Positions 17,273 through 26,841 are shown, numbered from the stretch's first letter. The stretch: 64,000 nucleotides of DNA from Winslowiella toletana (GCF_017875465.1 NZ_JAGGMQ010000001.1:5099549-5163548), one strand, 5' to 3'. The notes: a model not told the origin generated them from the letters alone. A program made the numbers and translations.

Positions 17273-18805
17273 TTAGTTCTTACGGAACATTTTCAGCATG
17301 CGCTGAGTGACGGTGAATCCACCGAAAATATTGATGCTGGCAATCAGCACCGCCACAAATGACAGGAAGGTTACCCAGCCGCCGTGACCAATCTGCAGTA
17401 CCGCGCCAATCACGATAATCCCGGAAATGGCGTTAGTGACTGACATCAGCGGAGTGTGCAGCGCATGGCTGACATTCCATACCACGTAATAACCGACCAC
17501 GCAGGAGAGCGCAAAGACGGTAAAGTGCGACAGGAACTCGGCTGGCGCGACATTGGCAAGGCAGGCAAACAGCACGATCGCCAGCGCGATCAGCACGTAT
17601 TTGCGTACTGGCGAGGCGGGTTTTTCCGGCTCGGACGCCAGCGGTTTAACCTCCGCCTGCGCCGCTTTCGGCGCCGCAGAAACCTGAATCGGTGGCGCCG
17701 GCCAGGTGACTTCACCTTCACGGATCACAGTCACCCCGCGCACCACCACATCATCGAAATCGATAACGATTTCGCCGTTTTTCTCTTTGCACAGCAGTTT
17801 CAGCAGATTCACCAGATTGGTGCCGTACAGCTGTGAAGACTGCGTCGGCAGGCGGCTTGGCAGATCGGTATAACCGATAATCTTCACGCCGTTGGCGGTG
17901 GTGATGACGCTATCCGCCACTGTCAGTTCGCAGTTGCCGCCGGTCTGCGCGGCGAGATCAACCACCACGCTACCGGGCTTCATCGCAGCGACCATGTCGC
18001 TGGTAATCAGCTTCGGCGCCGGACGACCCGGGATCAGCGCGGTGGTGACAATAATATCCACTTCTTTCGCCTGAGCAGCGAACAGCGCCATCTCCGCCTT
18101 AATAAAGGCGTCCGACATCACTTTGGCATAACCGTCGCCGCTACCCGCTTCCTCTTCAAAATCCAGCTCAAGGAATTCGGCGCCCATACTCTGCACCTGC
18201 TCTTTGACCTCAGGACGGGTATCGAATGCACGGACGATGGCGCCTAAGCTGCCAGCAGCGCCAATCGCCGCCAGACCGGCGACACCCGCGCCGATCACCA
18301 TCACTTTTGCCGGCGGCACTTTACCTGCAGCGGTAATCTGGCCGGTAAAGAAGCGGCCAAACTGGTGTGCGGCTTCAACAATCGCGCGATAACCGGCGAT
18401 ATTGGCCATCGAACTGAGCGCATCAAGGGATTGCGCGCGCGAAATACGCGGCACTGCATCCATCGACATCACCGTGATCTGACGCGCCGCCAGTTTCTCC
18501 AGCAGCGCCGGATTCTGCGCAGGCCAGATAAAGCTGATTAAGGTGCTGCCTGCACGGGTCAGTTCAATCTCTTTATCGTCAGGTGCATTGACCTTCATTA
18601 CAATATCAGCCTGCCAGACGTTGACCGCATCCGTAATGCTGGCGCCTGCCGCAACGAAAGCCGCGTCATCAAAACTGGCCAGCTTACCTGCGCCGCTTTC
18701 GACCGCCACACTGAAGCCAAGTTTTAACAGCTGCTCGACGGTTTTTGGCGTCGCAGCGACTCGCGCTTCATTGGGCAACCGCTCTTTCGGTACTCCAATT
18801 AACAT
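17273..18805 (-). CDS. pntA: proton-translocating NAD(P) transhydrogenase subunit alpha
   Basis: A 510-residue protein, the same length as E. coli PntA. Order: NAD(H)-binding domain I ([91 protein letters not shown]), a variable linker, then four hydrophobic helices ending [17 protein letters not shown]. The linker lacks the Cys-rich stretch seen in E. coli. The ATG at 18805 follows AAAGGGAA; an in-frame start at 18820 is less likely. First gene of pntAB. Confidence 0.97.
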   Translation of the reverse strand: MLIGVPKERLPNEARVAATPKTVEQLLKLGFSVAVESGAGKLASFDDAAFVAAGASITDAVNVWQADIVMKVNAPDDKEIELTRAGSTLISFIWPAQNPALLEKLAARQITVMSMDAVPRISRAQSLDALSSMANIAGYRAIVEAAHQFGRFFTGQITAAGKVPPAKVMVIGAGVAGLAAIGAAGSLGAIVRAFDTRPEVKEQVQSMGAEFLELDFEEEAGSGDGYAKVMSDAFIKAEMALFAAQAKEVDIIVTTALIPGRPAPKLITSDMVAAMKPGSVVVDLAAQTGGNCELTVADSVITTANGVKIIGYTDLPSRLPTQSSQLYGTNLVNLLKLLCKEKNGEIVIDFDDVVVRGVTVIREGEVTWPAPPIQVSAAPKAAQAEVKPLASEPEKPASPVRKYVLIALAIVLFACLANVAPAEFLSHFTVFALSCVVGYYVVWNVSHALHTPLMSVTNAISGIIVIGAVLQIGHGGWVTFLSFVAVLIASINIFGGFTVTQRMLKMFRKN

Positions 18806-19364
18806 AGTATTCCCTTTCATCGGTTATCCCCTCGGTCAGCAATCTCGCCAGCACTGACCTCGGATTCGAAATGGATGGTTTGATTTAACTTGCCGCATTT
18901 CTGATAAACGCAGCATGGGTGTTACAAACTGTTTATAACCTACTGAAAATATGTCTCTCGATCCAGACGCAGCGCGTAATTGCCGCCAGTTTCACACAAA
19001 AATTCAGAGGCAAGAGGCAAAAGCACTATATTGGCACTGAATTTAACAACAAATTGCGCATAATCTGCTATGCAGAATCGCTTCATTACCTATTTACTAC
19101 CAATAAAAATCATTATTTAACAATGCATTAACTAAATAACTAATATCAATCATCGTCATAAGTGGTAAGCCGCGCGCAATTCGTTCTGTTTTTGCTTTAT
19201 TCACCGTTATCCTGCAGGTGACCTGGTCTGGCGCAGTGAAATGGCATAAATTGCCTGAGACAGCAGCCATTATTACATGCAATAATCGACGGCTAATCTG
19301 TTACACATCAAGAGTCCAGCACGTTTTCGTACTCATTTTTTGCGTAAGGCGAAGGATTATTTTT
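18806..19364. other. 559-base intergenic region between pntA and ydgH
   Basis: This AT-rich stretch must hold the divergent promoters of pntAB and ydgH. I see no coding frame with a good ribosome-binding site, no clear palindromic operator and no terminator that would mark a small RNA. Confidence 0.4.
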
Positions 19365-20318
19365 ATGAAGCTGAAGAACACCATTCTGGCGACCGCCCTG
19401 TTGTCTCTTACAACATTAACCGCGCACGCGGCACAGGAGTTGTCTCCGGAAAAAGCGGCCTCGTTAAAGCCATTTGAACGTATCAATGTCTCTGGCCGTT
19501 TTAACGCCATTGGCGATGCCAGCGAAGCCGTGTCAAAACGCGCTGACGCCATGGGCGCCGCCGCTTACTATATTCAGGCGATCAACGATACTAACGGCAA
19601 TGGCGGCAACTGGCGCGTCACCGCCGATCTGTATAAAGCTGATGCTCCTGCGGCAGATAACAGCCCCCAGTATCGCGTATTTAATGGCGTGAAAGAGCTG
19701 CCGAAACCTGAAGCTTATGAGCTGGAGCCTTTTGATACGGTCTCTGTCAGCGGTTTCTATCGCAGTCAGCCCGATGTCAATGACGCGATTTCGAAAGCGG
19801 CGAAAGAGAAAGGCGCAGCCTCCTTCTTTATCGTCCGTCAGGTTGACGCTAACAGCGGCGGTAATCAGTATATTACCGCTTATGTGTATAAAGCCGATGC
19901 GGCGAAACGCAAGGTGCAGAGTCCAAACCTGATCCCGGCGGACTCTGAAGCTGGTAAAGCCGCGCTGGCCGCGGGTGGCGCGGCAGCGAAAAACGTTGAG
20001 ATCCCGGGTGTGGCCTCCTCTGATACGCCAAGCAGCAAGGTGGGACGTTTCTTCGAAACCCAGACCACCACTGGCCAGCGTTATACCGTCAAACTACCGA
20101 ATGGCACCGAGATTCAGGAAGTGAACAATATCACTGCCGCACAGATGCAGCCATTTGACTCGGTGACCTTTACCGGTCATTTCAGCACCCCGACTGAAAT
20201 TTCACACGAAGTAGCACGTCGTGCTGCTGATAAAGGCGCGAAGTTCTACCATGTAACCCGTCAGTGGCAGAACCAGAGTGGCGGTAACCTTACCGTGACC
20301 GCTGACCTGTTTAAATAA
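19365..20318 (+). CDS. ydgH: YdgH, periplasmic protein with three DUF1471 repeats
   Basis: A 317-residue protein with a signal peptide (MKLKNTILATALLSLTTLTA then HAAQ). Three related DUF1471 (BhsA/McbA/YhcN) units follow, each with a LKPFERINVSGRF-like start, a SKRADxxGAAxYYI helix and a GGN-x-TADLYK end, near residues 30-95, 120-185 and 245-317. It matches E. coli YdgH, an exported stress-linked protein of unclear function. The ATG at 19365 is chosen because the signal peptide begins there and GAAGGA lies upstream; the frame is open for 49 more codons. A hairpin follows the gene. Confidence 0.93.
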   Translation: MKLKNTILATALLSLTTLTAHAAQELSPEKAASLKPFERINVSGRFNAIGDASEAVSKRADAMGAAAYYIQAINDTNGNGGNWRVTADLYKADAPAADNSPQYRVFNGVKELPKPEAYELEPFDTVSVSGFYRSQPDVNDAISKAAKEKGAASFFIVRQVDANSGGNQYITAYVYKADAAKRKVQSPNLIPADSEAGKAALAAGGAAAKNVEIPGVASSDTPSSKVGRFFETQTTTGQRYTVKLPNGTEIQEVNNITAAQMQPFDSVTFTGHFSTPTEISHEVARRAADKGAKFYHVTRQWQNQSGGNLTVTADLFK

Positions 20319-20326
20319 GCTTAAAT

Positions 20327-20349
20327 CAGGGCAGCATGATGCTGCCCTG
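20327..20349 (+). terminator. hairpin after ydgH
   Basis: CAGGGCAGCAT and ATGCTGCCCTG form an 11-bp stem around a single base, nine bases after the ydgH stop. The following CTCCTTTCT is only moderately T-rich. Confidence 0.65.
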
Positions 20350-20528
20350 CTCCTTTCTGAATAATCCGTATCTCTTTTTGCATACTCAGTCATTGCACTC
20401 CGCCTGTCCTCTCCGTAAAATCGGCCGCCAGTTTTAGCGGTTTCGCTCGACAAAACCCTTCATCCATTGGGTAAAATTCGTTCGTTATCCTGTTAATTAG
20501 TTATTTATGCTGTAGTCAGGACGTTTTC

Positions 20529-21920
20529 TTGGATAAAAAATTAGGTCTTACCGCCCTCACCGCGCTGGTGCTCAGCTCAATGCTGGGCGCCGGGGTGTTT
20601 AGCCTGCCACAGAATATGGCGGCGGTTGCCAGCCCTGCAGCGCTGCTGATTGGCTGGCTGATTACCGGCGTTGGCATTTTGCTGTTATCACTGGCGATGC
20701 TGCTGCTGACGCGCCTGAAACCTGAGCTTGATGGCGGCATCTTTACCTATGCGCGCGCCGGGTTTGGCGATCTGGTGGGCTTCTGCTCCGCCTGGGGCTA
20801 CTGGTTGTGTGCCGTCATTGCTAATGTCTCCTACCTGGTGATTGTATTTTCGGCGCTGAGCTTTTTCACAGACTCGCCGGGACGGGTGGTATTTGGCGAC
20901 GGCAATACCTGGCAGGCGGTGCTTGGTGCTTCGGTGCTGCTATGGATGGTGCACTGGCTGGTACTGCGCGGCGTACAGACCGCAGCGAGCATTAATCTGG
21001 TGGCGACGCTGGGTAAGCTGTTGCCGCTGGGGCTGTTTGTGCTGCTGGCGATCGCGGCCTTTAACCTTGATCGCTTTAGCTTTGACTTTAGCGGCGTGGC
21101 GCTGGGCAAGCCGGTGTGGGAGCAGGTTAAACAGACCATGCTGATCACCCTGTGGGTATTTATCGGTGTGGAAGGCGCGGTGGTAGTTTCCGCGCGTGCG
21201 CGCAATAAGCGGGATGTTGGCCGCGCCACGCTGCTGGCGGTAGTTGCCGCGCTGATTGTTTATCTGCTGGTGACGCTGTTATCGCTGGGAATTGTGCCGC
21301 GAGCCGAGCTGGCGGAGATGCGTAATCCATCAATGGCGGGGCTGATGACGCGTTTGATCGGCTCCTGGGGCGACGTGGTAATTGCTGCCGGACTGATTGT
21401 ATCAGTCTGTGGCGCCTATCTTAGCTGGACCATTATGGCGGCAGAAGTGCCGTTGATCGCGGCACAGCAAGGCGCTTTTCCACGCTCGTTAAGCCGGCAG
21501 AATCGCCGCGGCGCCCCGGCAGCCTCACTGTGGCTGACTAACGGCAGTGTTCAGATCTGCCTGATTCTGATCTGGCTGACCCATGCTGATTACAACACCC
21601 TGCTGACCATTGCATCAGAGATGATTCTGCTGCCTTATTTGCTGGTCGGTGCTTATCTGTTGCAGCTGGCGCGCAAACTCAAGAAACCGTCAGTAACGCT
21701 GGTTGCGCTGGGAGCCTGCGCATACGGTTTATGGTTGCTGTATGCCTCTGGTCCGCTGCATTTGCTGCTGTCGGTGGTGCTGTATGCGCCGGGTCTGCTG
21801 CTGTTTCTGTTTGCCCGCCGCGGAGGACGCGCGCAGCAAAACCTGAGCCGTGTCGAGTGTGGTTCAATTGTGCTGCTGATGCTGGCAGCCTGTCCGGCGA
21901 TGTGGGTATTAATCAGATAG
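20529..21920 (+). CDS. arcD: basic amino acid antiporter (ArcD/YdgI type)
   Basis: A 463-residue APC-superfamily transporter with about twelve to thirteen membrane segments. It follows E. coli YdgI: KKLGLTALTALVLSSMLGAG, VFSLPQNMAAVASPAALLIGW (cut in two here), PELDGGIFTYARAGFG, SAWGYWLCAVIANVSYL, GVEGAVVVSARARNKRDVG, VCGAYLSWTIMAAEVP. ArcD-type proteins exchange arginine for ornithine; YdgI substrate specificity in enterobacteria is not firm. Translation appears to begin at TTG (20529), where homologues start with a -KKLGL sequence; no ATG exists near. In E. coli this gene also follows ydgH. Confidence 0.88.
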   Translation: MDKKLGLTALTALVLSSMLGAGVFSLPQNMAAVASPAALLIGWLITGVGILLLSLAMLLLTRLKPELDGGIFTYARAGFGDLVGFCSAWGYWLCAVIANVSYLVIVFSALSFFTDSPGRVVFGDGNTWQAVLGASVLLWMVHWLVLRGVQTAASINLVATLGKLLPLGLFVLLAIAAFNLDRFSFDFSGVALGKPVWEQVKQTMLITLWVFIGVEGAVVVSARARNKRDVGRATLLAVVAALIVYLLVTLLSLGIVPRAELAEMRNPSMAGLMTRLIGSWGDVVIAAGLIVSVCGAYLSWTIMAAEVPLIAAQQGAFPRSLSRQNRRGAPAASLWLTNGSVQICLILIWLTHADYNTLLTIASEMILLPYLLVGAYLLQLARKLKKPSVTLVALGACAYGLWLLYASGPLHLLLSVVLYAPGLLLFLFARRGGRAQQNLSRVECGSIVLLMLAACPAMWVLIR

Positions 21921-21923
21921 GGT

Positions 21924-22337
21924 TTAGTGGGCGGCCGTCAGAAAATGGATACTGAGGCGGTCGTCATGCTGACTAAGGTTCAGCGGCTTACGATACTCTT
22001 GCTGGATGGTATCAAGCTGCTGCGCCGACAGGTGATAAGGGAGTAAAATATCCAGCTGATCGATCTGCTGCTGTTCGGCAAGCGTGATCAGACGCGCAAT
22101 ATTAATCTCGTCACTGACCTGTGTTGAAATGATTTGCAACGCTAATTCTTTCAGATGATCTGCGGAGGCATGTTGTGCATTGCCTGGCTTACGCGTCACC
22201 ATGCCAAAAATTGGCAGGACACCGTAGATGGCATCAACAAAGCTCCAGCGTTTTTTACAGGAAGCGGAGAGAAAATCCATATAGTTGAAGCAGATGCGGT
22301 CACTGTATCCGGCTGACGTCAGCTCTTTTTCAGACAC
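21924..22337 (-). CDS. protein of unknown function, 137 residues
   Basis: I do not recognise this gene. GTG at 22337 is the likely start because GGAGGAG lies seven bases upstream. The N-terminal half has an aromatic/Cys patch (YSDRICFNYMDFLSASCKKRW) and a short hydrophobic run (VDAIYGVLPIFGMV). The C-terminal half is helical and polar (LKELALQIISTQVSDEINI, LAEQQQIDQLDILLPYHLSA). No signal peptide and no catalytic motif are visible. The stop is four bases from that of arcD, and the gene is divergent from rstA. Codon use looks like the neighbours, so it is probably a true gene; E. coli has folM and ydgC at this position instead. Confidence 0.7.
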   Translation of the reverse strand: MSEKELTSAGYSDRICFNYMDFLSASCKKRWSFVDAIYGVLPIFGMVTRKPGNAQHASADHLKELALQIISTQVSDEINIARLITLAEQQQIDQLDILLPYHLSAQQLDTIQQEYRKPLNLSQHDDRLSIHFLTAAH

Positions 22338-22522
22338 CCTCAATCTCCTCCAATGGAAAAATAAATGGTTTACGCATGGAACAACCATGCGAATATAATG
22401 GCATATTTTGCGGTGTCTGTACTATACATCTTGAGTTATTTAGCGCGGGATAATAATCCCGTGATAGTTGTTCCACATCACAAAGGATATGCTGCTGTCA
22501 TCGCAGACAGACGCACAGCATT

Positions 22523-23251
22523 ATGAGCAAAATTGTATTCGTTGAAGATGACCACGATGTTGGCGAGCTGATTGCCGCTTATCTCGGGCGTCATGGAATT
22601 GATGTTATTGTTGAAGGTCGTGGCGACCGGGCTGAACAGGTGATTGCCGAAGCCACGCCGGATCTGGTGATGCTGGATATTATGTTACCCGGTAAAGATG
22701 GCATGACGCTGTGTCGCGACCTGCGCGCCAGCTGGTCCGGCCCTATTGTGCTGCTGACCTCTCTCGACAGTGATATGAACCATATTCTGGCACTGGAGAT
22801 GGGCGCCAATGACTATATCCTGAAAACCACGCCGCCAGCGGTGCTGCTGGCACGCCTGCGCCTGCATTTGCGCCAGGCGGGCAGCAACAGCGGCCGGGAA
22901 GAGATAGCCCCGATGCAGTCAGGCCATAAAGCACTGCGCTTTGGTTCGCTGTTTATCGATCCGGTTAACCGTCAGGTCGCCCTCTTTGAGGAGAATATCA
23001 CCCTCTCCACCGCCGACTTCGACCTGCTCTGGGAGCTGGCGACCCATGCCGGACAGACTCTTAACCGTGACGCGCTGCTGAAAACCTTACGTGGCGTCAG
23101 CTATGACGGTATGGATCGCAGTATTGACGTCGCTATCTCACGTCTGCGTAAAAAGCTGCACGACAGCGCCACTGAGCCTTACCGGATCAAAACCATCCGT
23201 AATAAAGGTTATCTGTTTGCACCACACGCCTGGGAAAGCCACAGCGCATGA
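22523..23251 (+). CDS. rstA: response regulator RstA
   Basis: A 242-residue OmpR/PhoB-type regulator. The receiver domain has the acidic pocket EDDH, the phosphoacceptor Asp in VMLDIMLPGKDG, Thr/Ser in LLTSLDSD and Lys in YILKTTPP. The C-terminal winged helix ends DRSIDVAISRLRKKLHD and KTIRNKGYLFAPHAWE, as in E. coli RstA. It is regulated by PhoP and controls asr and others in enterobacteria. Its stop overlaps the rstB start by four bases (ATGA), the usual two-component operon form. A matching RstA box lies before asr at 26137. Confidence 0.96.
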   Translation: MSKIVFVEDDHDVGELIAAYLGRHGIDVIVEGRGDRAEQVIAEATPDLVMLDIMLPGKDGMTLCRDLRASWSGPIVLLTSLDSDMNHILALEMGANDYILKTTPPAVLLARLRLHLRQAGSNSGREEIAPMQSGHKALRFGSLFIDPVNRQVALFEENITLSTADFDLLWELATHAGQTLNRDALLKTLRGVSYDGMDRSIDVAISRLRKKLHDSATEPYRIKTIRNKGYLFAPHAWESHSA

Positions 23252-24549
23252 GAAAGTTATTTATACAGTTTTACCTGCTGCTGTTCGTCTGTTTTCTGGT
23301 GATGGCGATGCTGGTCGGACTGGTTTACAAATATACCGCCGAACGCGCCGGACGTCAGTCGATGGACGACCTGATGAAAAGTTCGCTCTATCTGATGCGC
23401 AGTGAGTTACGCGAGATCCCGCTGCGTGACTGGAATAAAACCATCAATAAGCTCGACCTGAATCTCTCATTTAAACTGCATATTGAACCACTCAGTAAAA
23501 TTAAGCTGGATGCGCCGGCGATGCATCGTCTGCGTGCCGGTGAGATCGTCGCGCTCGACGATGAATATACCTTTATGCAGCATATTCCTCGCAGCCACTA
23601 TGTACTGGTGGTCGGGCCAATCCCCTATCTGTTCTTCCTGCACCAGATGCGTATTCTCGATATCGTGCTGCTGGCGTTTATCGGCCTGTCGCTGGCGCTG
23701 CCGGTATTTATCTGGATGCGCCCGCACTGGAAAGATATGCTGAAACTGGAGTCCGCCGCGCAGCGCTTTGGTCAGGGGCATCTGAACGAACGCATCCATT
23801 TTGACAGCGCATCCAGTCTGATCCGCCTTGGCGTGGCCTTTAACCAGATGGCCGACAATATCAACACGCTGGTGGCCAGTAAGAAGCAGCTGATTGACGG
23901 CATCGCCCATGAACTGCGCACGCCGCTGGTGCGCCTGCGCTACCGGCTGGAGATGAGTGATAATCTGACGCCAGCCGAGTCCGCCGCCCTTAATCGCGAT
24001 ATTGGCCAGCTGGAAGCCCTGATTGAAGAGCTGCTGACTTACGCCCGTCTCGACCGCCCTAAAGTCGACCTGACGCTGCGCCAGTTCGATCTGGCCGAAT
24101 GGTTGCAGGAACGTCTCGACGATATTCGCCCGCTGCATCCCGGGCATCAGATCACCCTTGATACGCCACAACGCGAAAATGTCGGCATCGCCGATGCGCG
24201 TCTGATGGAACGGGTGCTGGATAATCTGGTGAATAACGCGCTGCGCTATGCCGATAAACAGCTGCGCGTCGGACTGTGGTTTGACGGTAATACCGCCTGT
24301 TTACAGGTTGAAGATGATGGTCCGGGTATTCCGCTGGCCGAACGTCAGCGGGTATTTGAGCCTTTTGTACGTCTCGATCCCAGCCGCGATCGCGCCACTG
24401 GCGGGTGCGGTTTAGGTCTGGCGATTGTCCATTCCATTGCCCAGGCGTTGGGCGGTTTTGTGATTATTGACAGTAGCGCGCTCGGCGGCGCCAGCGTTCG
24501 CTTTTGCTGGCCGGTTGATTTACCCTTGCGGAACACAGAGCCGGCATAA
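23248..24549 (+). CDS. rstB: sensor histidine kinase RstB
   Basis: A 433-residue membrane kinase: N-terminal helix (LFIQFYLLLFVCFLVMAML), a periplasmic region of about 100 residues, a second helix (LDIVLLAFIGLSLALPVFIW), HAMP linker, the DHp phosphoacceptor His in GIAHELRTPLVRLRYRLE, and the HATPase boxes LVNNALRYA, VEDDGPGIP and GGCGLGLAIVHSIAQALGG. It phosphorylates RstA. Overlaps rstA by four bases. The next gene begins only 21 bases after its stop codon and may share the transcript. Confidence 0.95.
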   Translation: MRKLFIQFYLLLFVCFLVMAMLVGLVYKYTAERAGRQSMDDLMKSSLYLMRSELREIPLRDWNKTINKLDLNLSFKLHIEPLSKIKLDAPAMHRLRAGEIVALDDEYTFMQHIPRSHYVLVVGPIPYLFFLHQMRILDIVLLAFIGLSLALPVFIWMRPHWKDMLKLESAAQRFGQGHLNERIHFDSASSLIRLGVAFNQMADNINTLVASKKQLIDGIAHELRTPLVRLRYRLEMSDNLTPAESAALNRDIGQLEALIEELLTYARLDRPKVDLTLRQFDLAEWLQERLDDIRPLHPGHQITLDTPQRENVGIADARLMERVLDNLVNNALRYADKQLRVGLWFDGNTACLQVEDDGPGIPLAERQRVFEPFVRLDPSRDRATGGCGLGLAIVHSIAQALGGFVIIDSSALGGASVRFCWPVDLPLRNTEPA

Positions 24550-24570
24550 TTTATCTCAAGGAGAGTTAAC

Positions 24571-26058
24571 GTGACATCTGCTTATCAGCATCTGAGCAAA
24601 ACCTTCCAGCGCCTGTCGCGCTTTGGCCATCTGTCAGCCATTGCGGGCTGGGATATGCAAACCATGATGCCCGCAGGCGGCAGCCAGGCGCGCGGTGAAG
24701 CGCTGGCGGAACTGAGCGTGCTGCAGCATGAAATTCTGACGGCAAAACAGGTCGGCAGCTGGCTGGATCAGGCGGAACAGGAATCGCTGAATGATGTTGA
24801 GTCGGCTAACCTGTCGGAAATGCGCCGTGCGTGGCAGCAGGCTGCCCTGTTGCCAGCAGCGCTGGTAGAAGCCAAATCGATTGCCGGTTCACGTTGCGAA
24901 CACGCCTGGCGTCAGCAGCGTCCGGCCAATGACTGGCAGGGTTTCTCCGCCAATCTGAAAGAGGTGGTGAAACTTAGCCGGGAAGAAGCGGAAATCCGCG
25001 CGCAGGCCAACGGTTGCTCGCGCTATGACGCCCTGCTGGACGTGTTTGAACCGGGGATGACCAGTGCGAAACTGGATAAAACTTTTGGTGATTTAAAACT
25101 GTGGTTACCTGAATTGTTGCAGCGCATTGTGGCAAAACAGGCGCAGGAACCGGTTGAGCGTCCGACCGGCCCCTTTGCTATCGAAGCGCAGCGCCAGCTT
25201 GGTCTGAGCATTATGCAGCAGCTGGGCTTTGATTTTAATGCCGGCCGCCTCGACGTCAGCGCCCACCCGTTCTGCGGCGGCGTGCCGGAAGATGTGCGCA
25301 TCACCACCCGCTATAAACAGGATGAGTTTCTCAGCGCCATGATGGGCGTGATTCATGAAACCGGCCATGCCCGCTACGAGCAAAATCTGCCGAAGCAGTG
25401 GCTCGGCCAGCCGGTGGCGCATGCCCGTTCCACCGCGATCCACGAATCGCAGAGTCTGTTTTTTGAGATGCAGCTGGCGCGCAGTGCTGATTTTCTGCAG
25501 CTGATTCTGCCGCAGGTGGTGGCGCAGATGGGGGCGCAACCGGCATTAAACCCCGGCAATTTTGTGCGTCTTAATCAGCGTGTAAAACCTGGTTTTATTC
25601 GCGTTGATGCTGATGAGGTCAGTTATCCGGCGCATGTGATCCTGCGTTATGAGATTGAGCGCGCGCTGATTGGCGGTGAAATTGAGGTCGACGATATTCC
25701 GGCTGTCTGGCAGGAGAAGATGCAGGCGTATCTGGGGATTGATACCCGCGGCAATTATCGTGACGGCTGTATGCAGGATATTCACTGGACCGATGGCGCC
25801 TTTGGCTACTTCCCGACTTACACGCTTGGCGCGATGTATGCCGCCCAGCTTTTCCAGGCCGTAAAACGCGCGCTGCCGCAGCTTGAGAGCCAGATTCGCA
25901 GTGGTGATTTACAGCCGATCTTTGACTGGTTACAGCAAAATATCTGGCAGCATGGCAGCCGTTTCAGCACCCAACAGCTGATTACCCATGCCACGGGCGA
26001 AGATCTGAATCCGGCATATTTCCGTCAGCACCTGGAAAACCGTTATCTGCATAACTAA
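24571..26058 (+). CDS. M32 family carboxypeptidase (Taq type)
   Basis: A 495-residue zinc metallocarboxypeptidase. The zinc motif HETGH (in GVIHETGHARYEQNLP) with the downstream Glu in AIHESQSLFFE marks family M32, as do AGWDMQTMMPAGG near the N-terminus, DVRITTRYKQDEF, DEVSYPAHVILRYEIE and TDGAFGYFPTYTLGAMYAAQ. It removes C-terminal residues from peptides in the cytoplasm. Start is GTG at 24571 with AAGGAGAG upstream. It begins 21 bases after rstB, so co-transcription with rstAB is likely; in E. coli rstB is followed by tus instead. Confidence 0.93.
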   Translation: MTSAYQHLSKTFQRLSRFGHLSAIAGWDMQTMMPAGGSQARGEALAELSVLQHEILTAKQVGSWLDQAEQESLNDVESANLSEMRRAWQQAALLPAALVEAKSIAGSRCEHAWRQQRPANDWQGFSANLKEVVKLSREEAEIRAQANGCSRYDALLDVFEPGMTSAKLDKTFGDLKLWLPELLQRIVAKQAQEPVERPTGPFAIEAQRQLGLSIMQQLGFDFNAGRLDVSAHPFCGGVPEDVRITTRYKQDEFLSAMMGVIHETGHARYEQNLPKQWLGQPVAHARSTAIHESQSLFFEMQLARSADFLQLILPQVVAQMGAQPALNPGNFVRLNQRVKPGFIRVDADEVSYPAHVILRYEIERALIGGEIEVDDIPAVWQEKMQAYLGIDTRGNYRDGCMQDIHWTDGAFGYFPTYTLGAMYAAQLFQAVKRALPQLESQIRSGDLQPIFDWLQQNIWQHGSRFSTQQLITHATGEDLNPAYFRQHLENRYLHN

Positions 26059-26073
26059 CTAATCCCTCTGAAA

Positions 26074-26097
26074 ACGGACGGCGTTCACGCCGTCCGT
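26074..26097 (+). terminator. perfect hairpin after the M32 gene
   Basis: ACGGACGGCGT and ACGCCGTCCGT form an 11-bp stem with a two-base loop, followed by ACCCTTTTC. The core resembles the inverted repeat at 15806-15866. It lies 15 bases after the stop codon. Confidence 0.7.
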
Positions 26098-26136
26098 ACC
26101 CTTTTCTGCGGTTTAAATTCAATACCTTACCTTTCG

Positions 26137-26150
26137 TACATTCGGTTACA
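26137..26150. promoter_or_regulatory. RstA box before asr
   Basis: TACATTCGGTTACA matches the RstA consensus TACATNTNGTTACA at all but one defined position. A TATAGT at 26193-26198 is a plausible -10 hexamer, placing the box about 60 bases upstream of transcription. RstA activates asr in E. coli and Salmonella. Confidence 0.75.
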
Positions 26151-26254
26151 CGCCGATACCAAACACTCACGGAAACTCTCGTCCGGTTTACATATAGTAC
26201 TTTCACCGGCCCCGCAGTGGGCTAATAGATGAAAATACATTCGAGGGTTTTACA

Positions 26255-26674
26255 ATGAAAAAATTAGTTTCTCTGGTTGTTGCCGCTGCTATGGGTCTGT
26301 CTTCAGTTGCTTTTGCTGCTGAGACCACACCAGCTCCGGCTGCTGCGCCTGCAGCAACCACCGCAGCGCCAGCTAAAGTTGCTGCACACAAAACTGTGCA
26401 TCACAAAAAACACAAAAAAGCCGCTGTGCAGAAAGCACAGGCAGCAAAAAAAGTGCATAAGAAAGCCGCTAAAAAACCTGTAGCGCAGAAAGCTCAGGCA
26501 GCGAAAAAAGTGCACCACAAAAAAGCCACTAAGCCAGTTGCCCAGAAAGCGCAGGCAGCAAAAAAACTGCACAAGAAAACCGCTAAGAAACCTGTAGCGC
26601 AGAAAGCGCAGGCAGCGAAAAAAGTGCACCACAAGAAAGTCGCCAAAAAAGCTGCTGCCACTCCAGCCGCATAA
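26255..26674 (+). CDS. asr: acid shock protein Asr
   Basis: A 139-residue secreted basic protein. The signal peptide [20 protein letters not shown] ends at AFAAE, then an Ala/Thr/Pro segment is followed by four or five copies of an [23 protein letters not shown] unit rich in Lys, His and Ala, ending TPAA. This is Asr, an intrinsically disordered periplasmic protein strongly induced by acid. The unit number is larger than in E. coli Asr. CGAGGGT lies upstream of the ATG. An RstA box is 105 bases upstream and rstAB is 1.7 kb away. Confidence 0.95.
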   Translation: MKKLVSLVVAAAMGLSSVAFAAETTPAPAAAPAATTAAPAKVAAHKTVHHKKHKKAAVQKAQAAKKVHKKAAKKPVAQKAQAAKKVHHKKATKPVAQKAQAAKKLHKKTAKKPVAQKAQAAKKVHHKKVAKKAAATPAA

Positions 26675-26718
26675 TCACCGCGCGCATTAGCACGCATGGC
26701 ATGACCTGACTATGACAA

Positions 26719-26744
26719 ACACCCGGACTCTCCGGGTGTTTCTT
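26719..26744 (+). terminator. rho-independent terminator between asr and ydgU
   Basis: AACACCCGGA and TCCGGGTGTT arms with loop CTC, then TCTTT. It lies before ydgU, which may be expressed by read-through or its own promoter. Confidence 0.8.
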
Positions 26745-26760
26745 TCCCGGAGTAGCGGAA

Positions 26761-26841
26761 ATGGTGCGTCGCTATCTGTTCGAAATCATCCTTATTGCGA
26801 TGATTATCTGCGGTATCATTACCGCCAGCTTCTGGCTTTAA
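26761..26841 (+). CDS. ydgU: YdgU, 26-residue membrane peptide
   Basis: ATG with CCGGAGTAGCGGAA upstream opens a 26-codon frame: a basic start MVRRYLFE, then one hydrophobic helix (IILIAMIICGIITASFWL) and TAA. E. coli has the 27-residue YdgU, beginning MGRYRFEFILII, at the same place between asr and ydgD. Length, topology and position all agree. Function unknown; in E. coli it is a small membrane protein made with asr. Confidence 0.8.
   Translation: MVRRYLFEIILIAMIICGIITASFWL

Noticed and set aside
23467..24171. 234-codon reverse frame
   Set aside because: Shadow of rstB, which has all histidine kinase motifs in its own frame.
26400..26640. Repeats that could suggest a CRISPR or satellite array
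   Set aside because: They are the Lys/Ala-rich peptide repeats within the asr coding frame, uneven in length and with no spacers.
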